NCBI GenBank assembly: GCA_028287505.1
Contig: JAQBPN010000041.1
Coordinates: 1 to 63,805, forward strand
Source: Fibrobacterota bacterium
GTDB taxonomy: Bacteria > Fibrobacterota > Fibrobacteria > UBA11236
Direction: 5' to 3'
Length of the DNA: 63,805 nucleotides
A model generated the notes under the pieces. It was not told the DNA's origin, did not search any database, and worked only from the letters and a program-made list of their open reading frames with translations. Shown here piece after piece: positions 16,686 to 24,440 of this stretch (positions are counted from its first letter, which is position 1; each line of letters begins with the position of its first letter). The position numbers and the translations under genes were made by a program.

Positions 16686-17792
16686 TCAAAGAACGGCGGA
16701 TTGGATGACTACGGTGTAGTCGCCCCGATTGATGATCCCGGGAAACAGATCGCGGATGAGAATGGTGGCGGATTTGTCCCCGACGCTGACCACGATGCCG
16801 TTGCCGAGCACTTTGTCCGTCATGCGCCCCTCGTTGCGGTTGAAAAACAGGACCATGTCGCCGATGCGATAGCCTTTGACGGTGCCCCGGTCGACGATGG
16901 CGTAGGAGTAGGGCTGCGGAAACTGTTGCTGTGAGGTCACCCAGACCACCTGGGCGGCCAGCTTGTTGTCCGTGGACGGATTGTAGGTGGTGGCGGTCAC
17001 TTCCGCGGCGGGGACATAAGGACAGGCTCGGGAGTCCTTGGCGATGGTGCCGAAGCATCTGACCAGGCGGGCAATGGAGGTTTTGGCGCCCACGCGCGTG
17101 ACTTCCACCATCCCGCTGGTTTCCACCAGGCGTCCGATCCCGCGGCCGGAAGCGTAGGAACGGTACTGATCTCCCACCTGATAGGTGCGGTACAGGTCGC
17201 CCGGCTTGACCCCGCTGGCCTGGCCCACGGAGAGCACCACTTCGTCGAACAATTGCAGGATTTCGGATTCGTTGGAGCCGCTGTAGCGCAGCTTGCACTC
17301 GCCGGGGAAAAATCCGCCGCTTCCGGGCTCGGCCAGGAACGGCGTGGTGAGGATCACGGCCTGGGACAGATAATGGCGGACGGGCCCGTCGGGTGCGGTC
17401 TTGGGGTTCGCTTCCAGCGGAACCTGGGAAATGGCTGAAGACGGCATCAGGGGCGCCATCTTTTTGATGTAGGCGCGCGTGCGGCGTTCCTCGCTCGCTT
17501 TCCAATCGTTCTTCGGCTTGGACGGGGAGTCCTCGCCGTTCTTGTCTTCCGAATCCCCGGAATTGTCGCGTGCGCTCCGCCACGATTGCATCCCGCCGTT
17601 GTTTCCGGCTTGCGGAGTGAGGCTCCAGATGCTGGGCCACCTGAACGGATCCTTCATGTGCGGTTTGCTGATCTCGTAAAGATTTTCGGATACCTTGCCG
17701 GTCGCGTTGTCTTGGCCAAGGACCCGGGACGGAAGCGCGGAAAGCATTCCCGCCGATAGGGAAAGGGATAATACCGAGAGTTGCAGGCGCAT
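16686..17792 (-). CDS. Exported envelope protein with degenerate LysM-like N-terminal segment
   Basis: A 368-residue protein. I start it at ATG 17792 because GAGGTGA lies 8 bases upstream. An in-frame GTG at 17804 sits on top of that ribosome-binding site. A signal peptide of about 26 residues is followed by a segment (NLYEISKPHMKDPFRWPSIW) that resembles the end of a LysM-type repeat, in which D-P-x-x-W-P-x-x-W is typical, although the usual G-D-T-L-W start is missing. The C-terminal half (GDLYRTYQVG, then V-G-x-x-G-x-x-x-V, V-K-G-Y-R-I-G-D) has two repeats of the small beta-barrel fold often found C-terminal to LysM in exported proteins. Binding to peptidoglycan is plausible but not shown. 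The divergent Glt-like operon starts 432 bases away. Confidence 0.72.
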   Translation of the reverse strand: MRLQLSVLSLSLSAGMLSALPSRVLGQDNATGKVSENLYEISKPHMKDPFRWPSIWSLTPQAGNNGGMQSWRSARDNSGDSEDKNGEDSPSKPKNDWKASEERRTRAYIKKMAPLMPSSAISQVPLEANPKTAPDGPVRHYLSQAVILTTPFLAEPGSGGFFPGECKLRYSGSNESEILQLFDEVVLSVGQASGVKPGDLYRTYQVGDQYRSYASGRGIGRLVETSGMVEVTRVGAKTSIARLVRCFGTIAKDSRACPYVPAAEVTATTYNPSTDNKLAAQVVWVTSQQQFPQPYSYAIVDRGTVKGYRIGDMVLFFNRNEGRMTDKVLGNGIVVSVGDKSATILIRDLFPGIINRGDYTVVIQSAVL

Positions 17793-18223
17793 AGGCAGCG
17801 TCACCTCATTTGAAGTTTTTGGGCCGTCTCCGGGCCTCTTATATCATGGCCAAATTGTCCCCTCGGAGGCAAGGACTTTAATTTATTGGGCTGTTTGCGC
17901 GGTTGTGGATTACAGGGCAATTGGAGCCCGGGCCATTGATGGGCGGGCCGGAGACCTTGCCGAAGGGATTCCCGGGGAGCCTGGCGGCGGGCTCCGAAAC
18001 CGGGTTTTTATCTCGTTTCCTGTGATATTGCCTGAGAGGTTGCGGCCCGGCATGGTTGACCCTTTCGCTGGCGGCTTCGCGAACCGTTCATGGGGGGACT
18101 TCGCGGGGGCCGTATTCCACGGGAAGACGGTAGGGTTCCCGGGTAGCGTAACCCCTTGGAAAAGGCGGGCGTTAGGGCCTCCACCCCGTACGATCTGAAT
18201 ACGTCCCGAAAAAGGAGGTTCAG
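17793..18223. other. Divergent intergenic region with possible structured RNA
   Basis: This 431-base gap separates the LysM-like gene (minus) from the HTH gene (plus). Near 17835-17870 the minus strand has a TATAAG-like -10 element for the LysM gene. From about 18020 to 18200 the plus strand is GC-rich with several potential helices: TGCGGCCC pairing with GGGCCGTA, CGGGAA pairing with TTCCCG, and CCTT-GGAA-AAGG. It begins just after a TGTGATATT extended -10-like element. It matches no riboswitch or 6S consensus that I could confirm. The last 20 bases hold the strong AAAAAGGAGG ribosome-binding site of the HTH gene. Confidence 0.4.
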
Positions 18224-18481
18224 ATGTACAGCCTGAACAGTTCCAATCATCAACCCTATCACACCACCGGTCAGGTGGCGAAGGCGCTGCGCGTCTCCGT
18301 CTCGACCTTGAAGCGTTGGCTGGAAGAAAATCCCAGCCTCGCAGGATTCAGAACGAACGCCAGCGGATGGCGTTTGTTCTCGCTCGATGAGATAGAGCAT
18401 ATCCGCGAGCACCAGCGACGGCGCAAGAAGGAAGGCAAAACCTTCAAGCCCGATACCCTGAGGCCGGTCAACGATGAGTAA
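18224..18481 (+). CDS. MerR/excisionase-like helix-turn-helix regulator
   Basis: An 85-residue protein with a single helix-turn-helix of the MerR/excisionase class (YHTTGQVAKALRVSVSTLKR, then W-L-E-E, then R-L-F-S-L-D-E-I-E-H-I-R) and a basic C-terminal tail. There is no effector or dimerisation domain beyond a short helix. The ribosome-binding site AAGGAGG lies 7 bases before ATG 18224. It is the first gene of a seven-gene overlapping plus-strand operon and overlaps the next gene by 8 bases. It may autoregulate that operon, which is inference from position. Its size also resembles phage or plasmid excisionase-like proteins, but no mobile-element genes are near. Confidence 0.82.
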   Translation: MYSLNSSNHQPYHTTGQVAKALRVSVSTLKRWLEENPSLAGFRTNASGWRLFSLDEIEHIREHQRRRKKEGKTFKPDTLRPVNDE

Positions 18482-19670
18482 GATCCGCTCTGCTCTCGTA
18501 TCGCTCGGACTCCTGGCCCAATGCGTAATGGCTGCCCAGATGCGATCCCGCGCCGAAGGCGTTCCGGGAGTGCTGGCGTCCAATACCGTGGGGTTGGGTG
18601 ACATCTGGGTTACGGGGGGAGTGAGCTCTTACTTCCGCATCCGTCCGGTGGCCAACGATGTGTTGGCGGGTTCCGTCGATTCGGTCTATCGCAACGATTT
18701 CCGCCAGCTGTACGGCTCGGGAAACAAGTTGCAAAGGGACCTTCTTCTGGTACCGAACATCGGCGCGGCCATCGGTCTCGCCAATTTCCTGCATCTGGAG
18801 GTCGAAAGCGTTCCCTGGGACGGGGAAAAGCTGGGAGCCACCACGGCGCGCCTCAAATTCACCCTGCCGGGAAACGACAACCTGCGCGTATTCGGAGTGG
18901 GCGCGAGCCTGAACGCGACCTTGTCCACGGAGGAAGACATCTATTCCAAGGGGGAGACGACGCCCGGATTCGACCCGCTGCTGTACTTCAGCCTGATGGC
19001 GGATGTGGATTGGATCAAGGTCTCGCCGTCCTTGCCGGTGAAAGTCTATGTGAATTATTCCAGCCTGGACGACTATCGCCTGGTGCACGCCTATACCCAG
19101 CACCAGGTCCGATTCGCGGCGGAGTACAAGGGATACCGCAAGGGCTATTACCTGCGGGGCTCCGCCCTGTTCTACAAGCCGTTGGCGACACGGTTCAATC
19201 CGGACCCCGACCAGGAATACCTGCCGACCCTGTTCGAACTGGGCGTGGGATACCGCGCCGTGTTCGGGGAGCGGTTCACCTTCACGGCGGATCTCGGCTT
19301 CGACCCCATCCATCCGGTTTCGTTCTACAGCCAGGAAGTCCGGAAACCGCCCAAGATCGAAATCGGAATCGAGGCGCCCCTGGTGTACAACGAGACCCGG
19401 GCGGAAGCCATCCGCGCGCTCATTTTCAACGAGGAGCAGCGCAAGCGCATCCGCCAGTTGGCGGCGCGGAATCCCGCGCCCAAGTCCGCGCAGAAGGACT
19501 CCAGCGGTCCCACCGGGCTCAAGCTGGACGAAATCAGCCTGGAGGAAAGGAAGAATCCGCATTCGAAGGACATCCTGAAAGGGGTGCTGGACGACACGGA
19601 AGGCGAAGTCACGGAGAAGCGTAAGCAGATCCGCGGGGAGTTGAAACAGATCGAGGAGCTGTTGGAATGA
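18474..19670 (+). CDS. Predicted outer-membrane beta-barrel protein (first of two paralogues)
   Basis: A 398-residue protein with a Sec signal peptide (MSKIRSALVSLGLLAQCVMA, cleavage before A-Q). The mature start M-R-S-R-A-E-G and the following S-N-T-V-G-L-G-D are echoed in the next gene (L-R-S-R-Q-D-G, S-S-T-A-G-A-G-N). Alternating hydrophobic and polar strands ending in aromatic residues (VKVYVNYSSL, YYLRGSALFYKP, FTFTADLGFDP) indicate a barrel. A C-terminal charged, coiled-coil-like tail of about 90 residues is probably periplasmic. Position resembles GltA/GltB, the outer-membrane barrels of the Myxococcus gliding machinery. That comparison is structural and positional, not based on sequence matching. 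Confidence 0.75.
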   Translation: MSKIRSALVSLGLLAQCVMAAQMRSRAEGVPGVLASNTVGLGDIWVTGGVSSYFRIRPVANDVLAGSVDSVYRNDFRQLYGSGNKLQRDLLLVPNIGAAIGLANFLHLEVESVPWDGEKLGATTARLKFTLPGNDNLRVFGVGASLNATLSTEEDIYSKGETTPGFDPLLYFSLMADVDWIKVSPSLPVKVYVNYSSLDDYRLVHAYTQHQVRFAAEYKGYRKGYYLRGSALFYKPLATRFNPDPDQEYLPTLFELGVGYRAVFGERFTFTADLGFDPIHPVSFYSQEVRKPPKIEIGIEAPLVYNETRAEAIRALIFNEEQRKRIRQLAARNPAPKSAQKDSSGPTGLKLDEISLEERKNPHSKDILKGVLDDTEGEVTEKRKQIRGELKQIEELLE

Positions 19671-20992
19671 CGTGCGATAAGAAAATCCTGGCCCAGGAGC
19701 CGGGTGGGCATATGGGGTTCATGGGCCGGTTCGCCGTCCCTCTGGAACTCGCGCGTGCTCTGCTATCGCTGATGCTCGTGTTGGCGCTGGCTCAGGTGGC
19801 AGGGGCTCAAACGCTCCGGTCGCGGCAGGATGGGTTGAGCGCCACGGTGTCGTCTTCGACGGCGGGAGCGGGGAATCTGCACTTTACGATGTATGGAAGG
19901 ACTTTCCTGTGGGACAACGCCGCGAACCAGAAGATTCCGCCGGTGCTGCCGCATTTGGAGTTGAACTATGGGCTCACGGATTACCTGGATGTGGCCGCTG
20001 GGCTGAACGCCATTTCCTATGTGCTGCAACCGGGGTATATGTACGCCCGGGCCAAGGTCACCACGCCGGACAACAAATCCATCCGTTTCCTGGGGTTCTC
20101 CCAGACCGTGGAAGCCAAGAAGATCATGATGGACTTTTTCCCCTCCAACGGATTCCGCGTCAAGACGGAAGGTTTCGGGCCGGAAGGGTTCATCCTGGGC
20201 AACGGCGGGACCATCAATACCTGGAAGTTCACCACCGCGGCGGACCTGGAGCTGATCCGGTTGTCTTCCTGGCTGCCTTTCAAGCTCTACGCCAACCTGG
20301 GATGGGAAGGGGAGTTCGCGTCCTATATCAACGAGGACAATGCCGCGCGGGAGAAGGAGAGCAAGAACAAGCTGAAGATCCCGGAGCAGGACTTCTCGCT
20401 GGTGCCCATGTCTCTGGGCGTGGAGCTGAAGACCTTCAACACGGATTTCTTCGCCGAGGTGGAGGCACAGCCTTTCGCCGCCCAGATCGGCCACAAGATC
20501 CGCGCGGACCTGAGGGGCGATGCGGGCGGGGAATACACGCGCTTCCATGTGGCGGGCAAGACCTTCGACGTCCATTTCATGGAAACGCCCTTGTACGTGA
20601 ATTCCGGGGCCAAGCTCAAGTACAAGAACGGCCTGGAGCTGCAAGGAGGCCTATCCTGGCTGCTGAGCTCGGACCGCGGCCCGGAGCTGGGGCCTTGCAA
20701 CGCCGTGTCGAACAGGTGCCTGGACGGGGCCTCGGACGGGTATTCGCCCTTCTTTCCCCAATGGAAAGTGTTCTGGCTGGTGAGATATCCATTCTGGTTC
20801 TCCCAGCCTTCGAGCGAATTGTACCGGTCGTTTTTGCTGAAGCGGTACGCGGACAAGCGGAAAAAGGTGGATCTGGAATCCACCCTGGGAAAACCCGCCG
20901 CGGACGCGGAGGAATTGGACGCATCTGAAAGGAAGAAGAGATTGGAAGAAAGACGCAAGGAGGCCGATGGCAAAGCCGTCGATCTCAACTAG
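19667..20992 (+). CDS. Predicted outer-membrane beta-barrel protein (second paralogue)
   Basis: A 441-residue protein whose ATG overlaps the previous stop (ATGA). The signal peptide is unusually late (hydrophobic core at residues 27-46, cleavage after V-A-G-A). An internal ATG near 19712 would give a more standard signal, but the overlap favours 19667. Many amphipathic strands (DYLDVAAGLN, LPFKLYANLGWEGEF, SGAKLKYKNGLELQGGLSWL) indicate a barrel, and a Lys/Glu-rich C-terminal tail matches that of the upstream paralogue. A Cys pair (C-N-A-V-S-N-R-C) may form a loop disulfide. It is translationally coupled to both neighbours. Function is unknown, and it is possibly an outer-membrane part of a trans-envelope complex. 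Confidence 0.75.
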   Translation: MTCDKKILAQEPGGHMGFMGRFAVPLELARALLSLMLVLALAQVAGAQTLRSRQDGLSATVSSSTAGAGNLHFTMYGRTFLWDNAANQKIPPVLPHLELNYGLTDYLDVAAGLNAISYVLQPGYMYARAKVTTPDNKSIRFLGFSQTVEAKKIMMDFFPSNGFRVKTEGFGPEGFILGNGGTINTWKFTTAADLELIRLSSWLPFKLYANLGWEGEFASYINEDNAAREKESKNKLKIPEQDFSLVPMSLGVELKTFNTDFFAEVEAQPFAAQIGHKIRADLRGDAGGEYTRFHVAGKTFDVHFMETPLYVNSGAKLKYKNGLELQGGLSWLLSSDRGPELGPCNAVSNRCLDGASDGYSPFFPQWKVFWLVRYPFWFSQPSSELYRSFLLKRYADKRKKVDLESTLGKPAADAEELDASERKKRLEERRKEADGKAVDLN

Positions 20993-23900
20993 GATCGTGC
21001 GGCGGCTCCGGCTGCTGCTGATCCTGGTTCTATTCGCTCTCAGCGCGCCCGCCAGCGGCAGCCTGGGACCAAATATGCCCTCCGCAAGCGGCTCCGCCGC
21101 CGCGGACAAGGGTCTTTGGTCCCAGGCCGACGCCATGGTGAACCGTTTGCGCGAAGAGCGGAGGAAGTTGCGGCTCATCTTCGAGGAGCTGGAACGGCTC
21201 CAATACATGGGCCAGGATTTCCGCGACCTGCAGCTCTATCCCACCCGCGTCACCCATCTGGGTCCCGAGGACGATGTGCGCCTGGACAGGATGATCGACG
21301 TCCTGGAAAAGAACCTGGCCGGCACCCGCAAACAGGTGATCGAACTGGAGAAGCCGCTGGACGACGCCTATTTCATCGCCAAGGAAATGCTCCAGGAAAC
21401 CCCCAACCAGGATATGGTGGACCTGTTGCTCAAGGACAATGTGGACCGCATCGGCCGCTTGGTGCTGGTCCAGAAGGAATTGAACAAGCGGTGGGACGAC
21501 GCCTTCGCCCTGCTGGCGGAATACCGCACCCGCATCGGTCTGGCCAAGCCCGGCCGAGACGGCGGTTTGATCGAGGATGATTTCTTCAAGATCCTGATGG
21601 CCAACGTGGGCCGCGCTTCCCAGCGTTTCTACGGGGAGCTGAACGACTATAAGGATTCCCTGGCGGCCCGCACCAACAAACTGGAATGGGAAAGGATGGC
21701 CAACCTGGATCTGGCGCGCATCAAGGCCCGCTTGTCCTCCAAGAGCATCGAAATGGTCCAGGAGGATCTGGAACGCCTCTCCAACCGGTTCCAGGGCCGC
21801 ATTTCCATCGGCAAGATCAACTTCTACCTGGGCGCCAGTTTCATGGTGGGCGGCAAGCCATTGAAGGCGGCCGACGCCTTCGGCAAGGTCACGCCCGACA
21901 GCCGCATGTATGGACCGGCCTGTCTGGGCCAATTGCAGGCCCTGTTCGAATCGCGCCAGGACGACTCCCTGATAGTCCGCTTCAAGGCCATGATGGCGGC
22001 CGGCGCGCTCGACGACAAACTGTTCCCCCCGGCCCGTTACCTGGTGGTCCAGAGCGCCTACGGGTTGGGCCTGGATTCCATCGTGGAACGGGAAATGGTG
22101 GCGGGCGGCAACAAGGACGGGTATCACTACAAGTCCCTGTTCGTCTACGCCAAATCGCTGGTGCGCCAGAAGCGTTTCGGGGACGCGCGCGGAGTGCTGG
22201 TGAATCTGGTGAGCGAAGCCCAGATCGACAAGCGCCTGCACGATCAGGCCGAACTGGCGCTGGCCCACCTGAATTTCGAGGAAGGCCATTATGAGCAGGC
22301 CTTGAAGGGCTACCAGAACCTGCTGGATAGGCAAGGCTTCCAGGCCGAGGCCCTATATGGGATGGTCTGGGCCAATATACGCATGGGCGATCTGGACGCA
22401 GGGGAATTCATCCTGAAGAAGCTCATCGCCCAATATCCGGACAATCCCTGGGCCATCGAAGGTTTCAACGTGCTGGTCCGCAAAGTGATGCTCAAGGCCA
22501 AGAACGAATGGGCCTTCCGCCTCCAGGTGGACAAGGAAACCGAACAGTTGAAGGAATTCAACAAGAAGCTTCAGGACCGCGAAGACGGCAAGCAGATGTC
22601 CAACGAACAACTGGCCGCGGTGAAGGCCAAGCTCGACAAGGCCGGAGCCGCGCTCGCCAGGCAGAAGCCGCTTTCACCGGAATCCATCGCCCGGCTGTAT
22701 CAGCAGGGCCTGGGGCTTTGCGATTTCGTCGAAGATCGTTACAAGAGCGGAGAATACTCCGAGCAGACCTTCAACAAGGAGCGCGAAGCCGTATTGGCCA
22801 AACTGGTCGATCCGGCGCATATCAACGACAAGGCCGCGGATTCCGCCGCCGCGGATTCCATCGGCTTCCGCAAACAGATCAAGCAGAAGCTGTTCGAAAG
22901 CCGCGCCCTGGCCCTGGATATCCACGTGCTCCATAAGGCCTGGCTGGAGGAATTGCTCAAGTATACCCAGAAGAGCCTGAACCTGGAATTGGCCGCCCTG
23001 CGGAGCGATTCCTCCAAGGCCGCCATGCGCAACGACCTTTCCAGACGCTCGCGGATCCTGGCGGACGATATCTCCGAGCGCTTGGCGGGCAAGGCCGATG
23101 ACATCCTGCGCCGCATCCGCGAACTGAGCGAGGACCCCAATTCCTCCGGGATCATGGATTGGCTCCTGTTCCAGAAAGGCTACCTGAATTACGGTCTCGA
23201 GGAGGATGCCCTCAGGAAGCGGCTGGCCTCCTTCCAATGGCTGGAAGCCCAGGCAGGCAACGGTCTGCCGCTGGGCCAGTCCGAGCCCACCCTGGATCCG
23301 GAGAGTTTCGAAGCTCCCTGGAAGGAATTGATCGAGAAGTTCCCGGACTCCCCGTGGCGCCCGGCGGCCCTGTATTATATGGGATTCACCCAGACCCTGC
23401 GCGGTGAAGCGGTATCCGGGCTCCGCTATTTCGAGGAATTGGCCGCGAAGTTCCCGCAGGCCCTGTATTCGCAGCAAGCGCTGATCTTCATCGGCGAGTA
23501 CTACTTCAACGAAAACAAACTTGAGAAGGCGGCCGAAGCCTACGACAAGGTGCTGGACTACGCGGATTCCAAGTATTTCGAACAGGCGCTGTACAAGCTG
23601 GCTTGGACCCGTTATCGCGCCAACTCCTATAAGACCGCCATCAGCTCCTTCACCTTCCTGCTGGAGGAGTCGGCGCATAAGAGCAAGGCCCAGCAATCCA
23701 AGTCCGCCCTGACCAGCGAAGCCCTCCAGTTCGCCGCCTTGTCCATAGCGGAAAGCGATACCAGCGGAGACGGCGGCCTCAAGCAGAGCAAGGCCTTCGC
23801 CGACAAGCTTGGCGATGCCCGCCTGGGAGCGAAGTTGCTGCATCGCATGGCGGTCATCTATACCCAGGCCGGCAGGATGGACCGTTCCAAGCGGGCCCTG

Positions 23901-24440
23901 GAAGCCTTGATGAACGGATACAAGGATTACGAGAAAATGCCGGAAGCGCTCATGGAGCTCGGCCGCGCCTATGAAAAGGAGCAGAATTACAACCGCGCCG
24001 CCGAAGTCCGCGAGAAGATCTTCCGCCTGTATTGCCGCGGCAGCGAATGGTACAAGAAGGTGCCTTCCGCGGAAGCCAGGGCCAACGCGGATTCCGTGAG
24101 CCAACAGGCCATCGAAATGGTGGCCCGCCACTACCTCTATGAAGCCAAGCAACTGGCCACGGCCACCGGCGAGGGAGCGGCCACGCGGGAGACCTATTTC
24201 AGGAAAGCCATTTCCGCCTACGAAGCATTCCTTGCGATTTATCCGGAAAACGCGAACCGGGCTAAGTACAATTACCAGGAAGCGGAGGCTTACTATTCGC
24301 TGAACGATTTCGGATCGGCCGCCAAAAAGTATATGCAGGTGTCCAAGATCGCCGATCCCAAGCTCAAGAAAGCCGCAGCCTACAACGCCATCGTGGCCGC
24401 GCAGGAAATGCTGAAGAAGACTGAAGATGAGAAGAAGTAA
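20967..24440 (+). CDS. Large periplasmic TPR protein (GltD/AgmU-like by architecture)
   Basis: An 1157-residue protein with a signal peptide (residues 8-33, L-L-L-I-L-V-L-F-A-L-S then A-P-A-S-G). The first third is helical and charged with coiled-coil character. TPR-like repeats follow from about residue 290 (GKINFYLGASFMVGGKPLKA) to the C-terminus, with clear copies such as PWRPAALYYMGFTQTLRG, ALYSQQALIFIGEYYFNENK and EKMPEALMELGRAYEKEQNY. Length and layout resemble AgmU/GltD, the periplasmic TPR component of the Myxococcus Glt complex. The start ATG 20967 overlaps the previous gene by 26 bases and has AGGAGG just upstream. It probably acts as a periplasmic scaffold between the barrels and the lipoprotein encoded next. 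Confidence 0.78.
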   Translation: MAKPSISTRIVRRLRLLLILVLFALSAPASGSLGPNMPSASGSAAADKGLWSQADAMVNRLREERRKLRLIFEELERLQYMGQDFRDLQLYPTRVTHLGPEDDVRLDRMIDVLEKNLAGTRKQVIELEKPLDDAYFIAKEMLQETPNQDMVDLLLKDNVDRIGRLVLVQKELNKRWDDAFALLAEYRTRIGLAKPGRDGGLIEDDFFKILMANVGRASQRFYGELNDYKDSLAARTNKLEWERMANLDLARIKARLSSKSIEMVQEDLERLSNRFQGRISIGKINFYLGASFMVGGKPLKAADAFGKVTPDSRMYGPACLGQLQALFESRQDDSLIVRFKAMMAAGALDDKLFPPARYLVVQSAYGLGLDSIVEREMVAGGNKDGYHYKSLFVYAKSLVRQKRFGDARGVLVNLVSEAQIDKRLHDQAELALAHLNFEEGHYEQALKGYQNLLDRQGFQAEALYGMVWANIRMGDLDAGEFILKKLIAQYPDNPWAIEGFNVLVRKVMLKAKNEWAFRLQVDKETEQLKEFNKKLQDREDGKQMSNEQLAAVKAKLDKAGAALARQKPLSPESIARLYQQGLGLCDFVEDRYKSGEYSEQTFNKEREAVLAKLVDPAHINDKAADSAAADSIGFRKQIKQKLFESRALALDIHVLHKAWLEELLKYTQKSLNLELAALRSDSSKAAMRNDLSRRSRILADDISERLAGKADDILRRIRELSEDPNSSGIMDWLLFQKGYLNYGLEEDALRKRLASFQWLEAQAGNGLPLGQSEPTLDPESFEAPWKELIEKFPDSPWRPAALYYMGFTQTLRGEAVSGLRYFEELAAKFPQALYSQQALIFIGEYYFNENKLEKAAEAYDKVLDYADSKYFEQALYKLAWTRYRANSYKTAISSFTFLLEESAHKSKAQQSKSALTSEALQFAALSIAESDTSGDGGLKQSKAFADKLGDARLGAKLLHRMAVIYTQAGRMDRSKRALEALMNGYKDYEKMPEALMELGRAYEKEQNYNRAAEVREKIFRLYCRGSEWYKKVPSAEARANADSVSQQAIEMVARHYLYEAKQLATATGEGAATRETYFRKAISAYEAFLAIYPENANRAKYNYQEAEAYYSLNDFGSAAKKYMQVSKIADPKLKKAAAYNAIVAAQEMLKKTEDEKK

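Noticed and set aside
18020-18200. 6S RNA or TPP riboswitch
   Set aside because: C-C-T-G-A-G-A near the 5' end recalls both, but the matching 3' partner strand and other conserved elements do not align convincingly.
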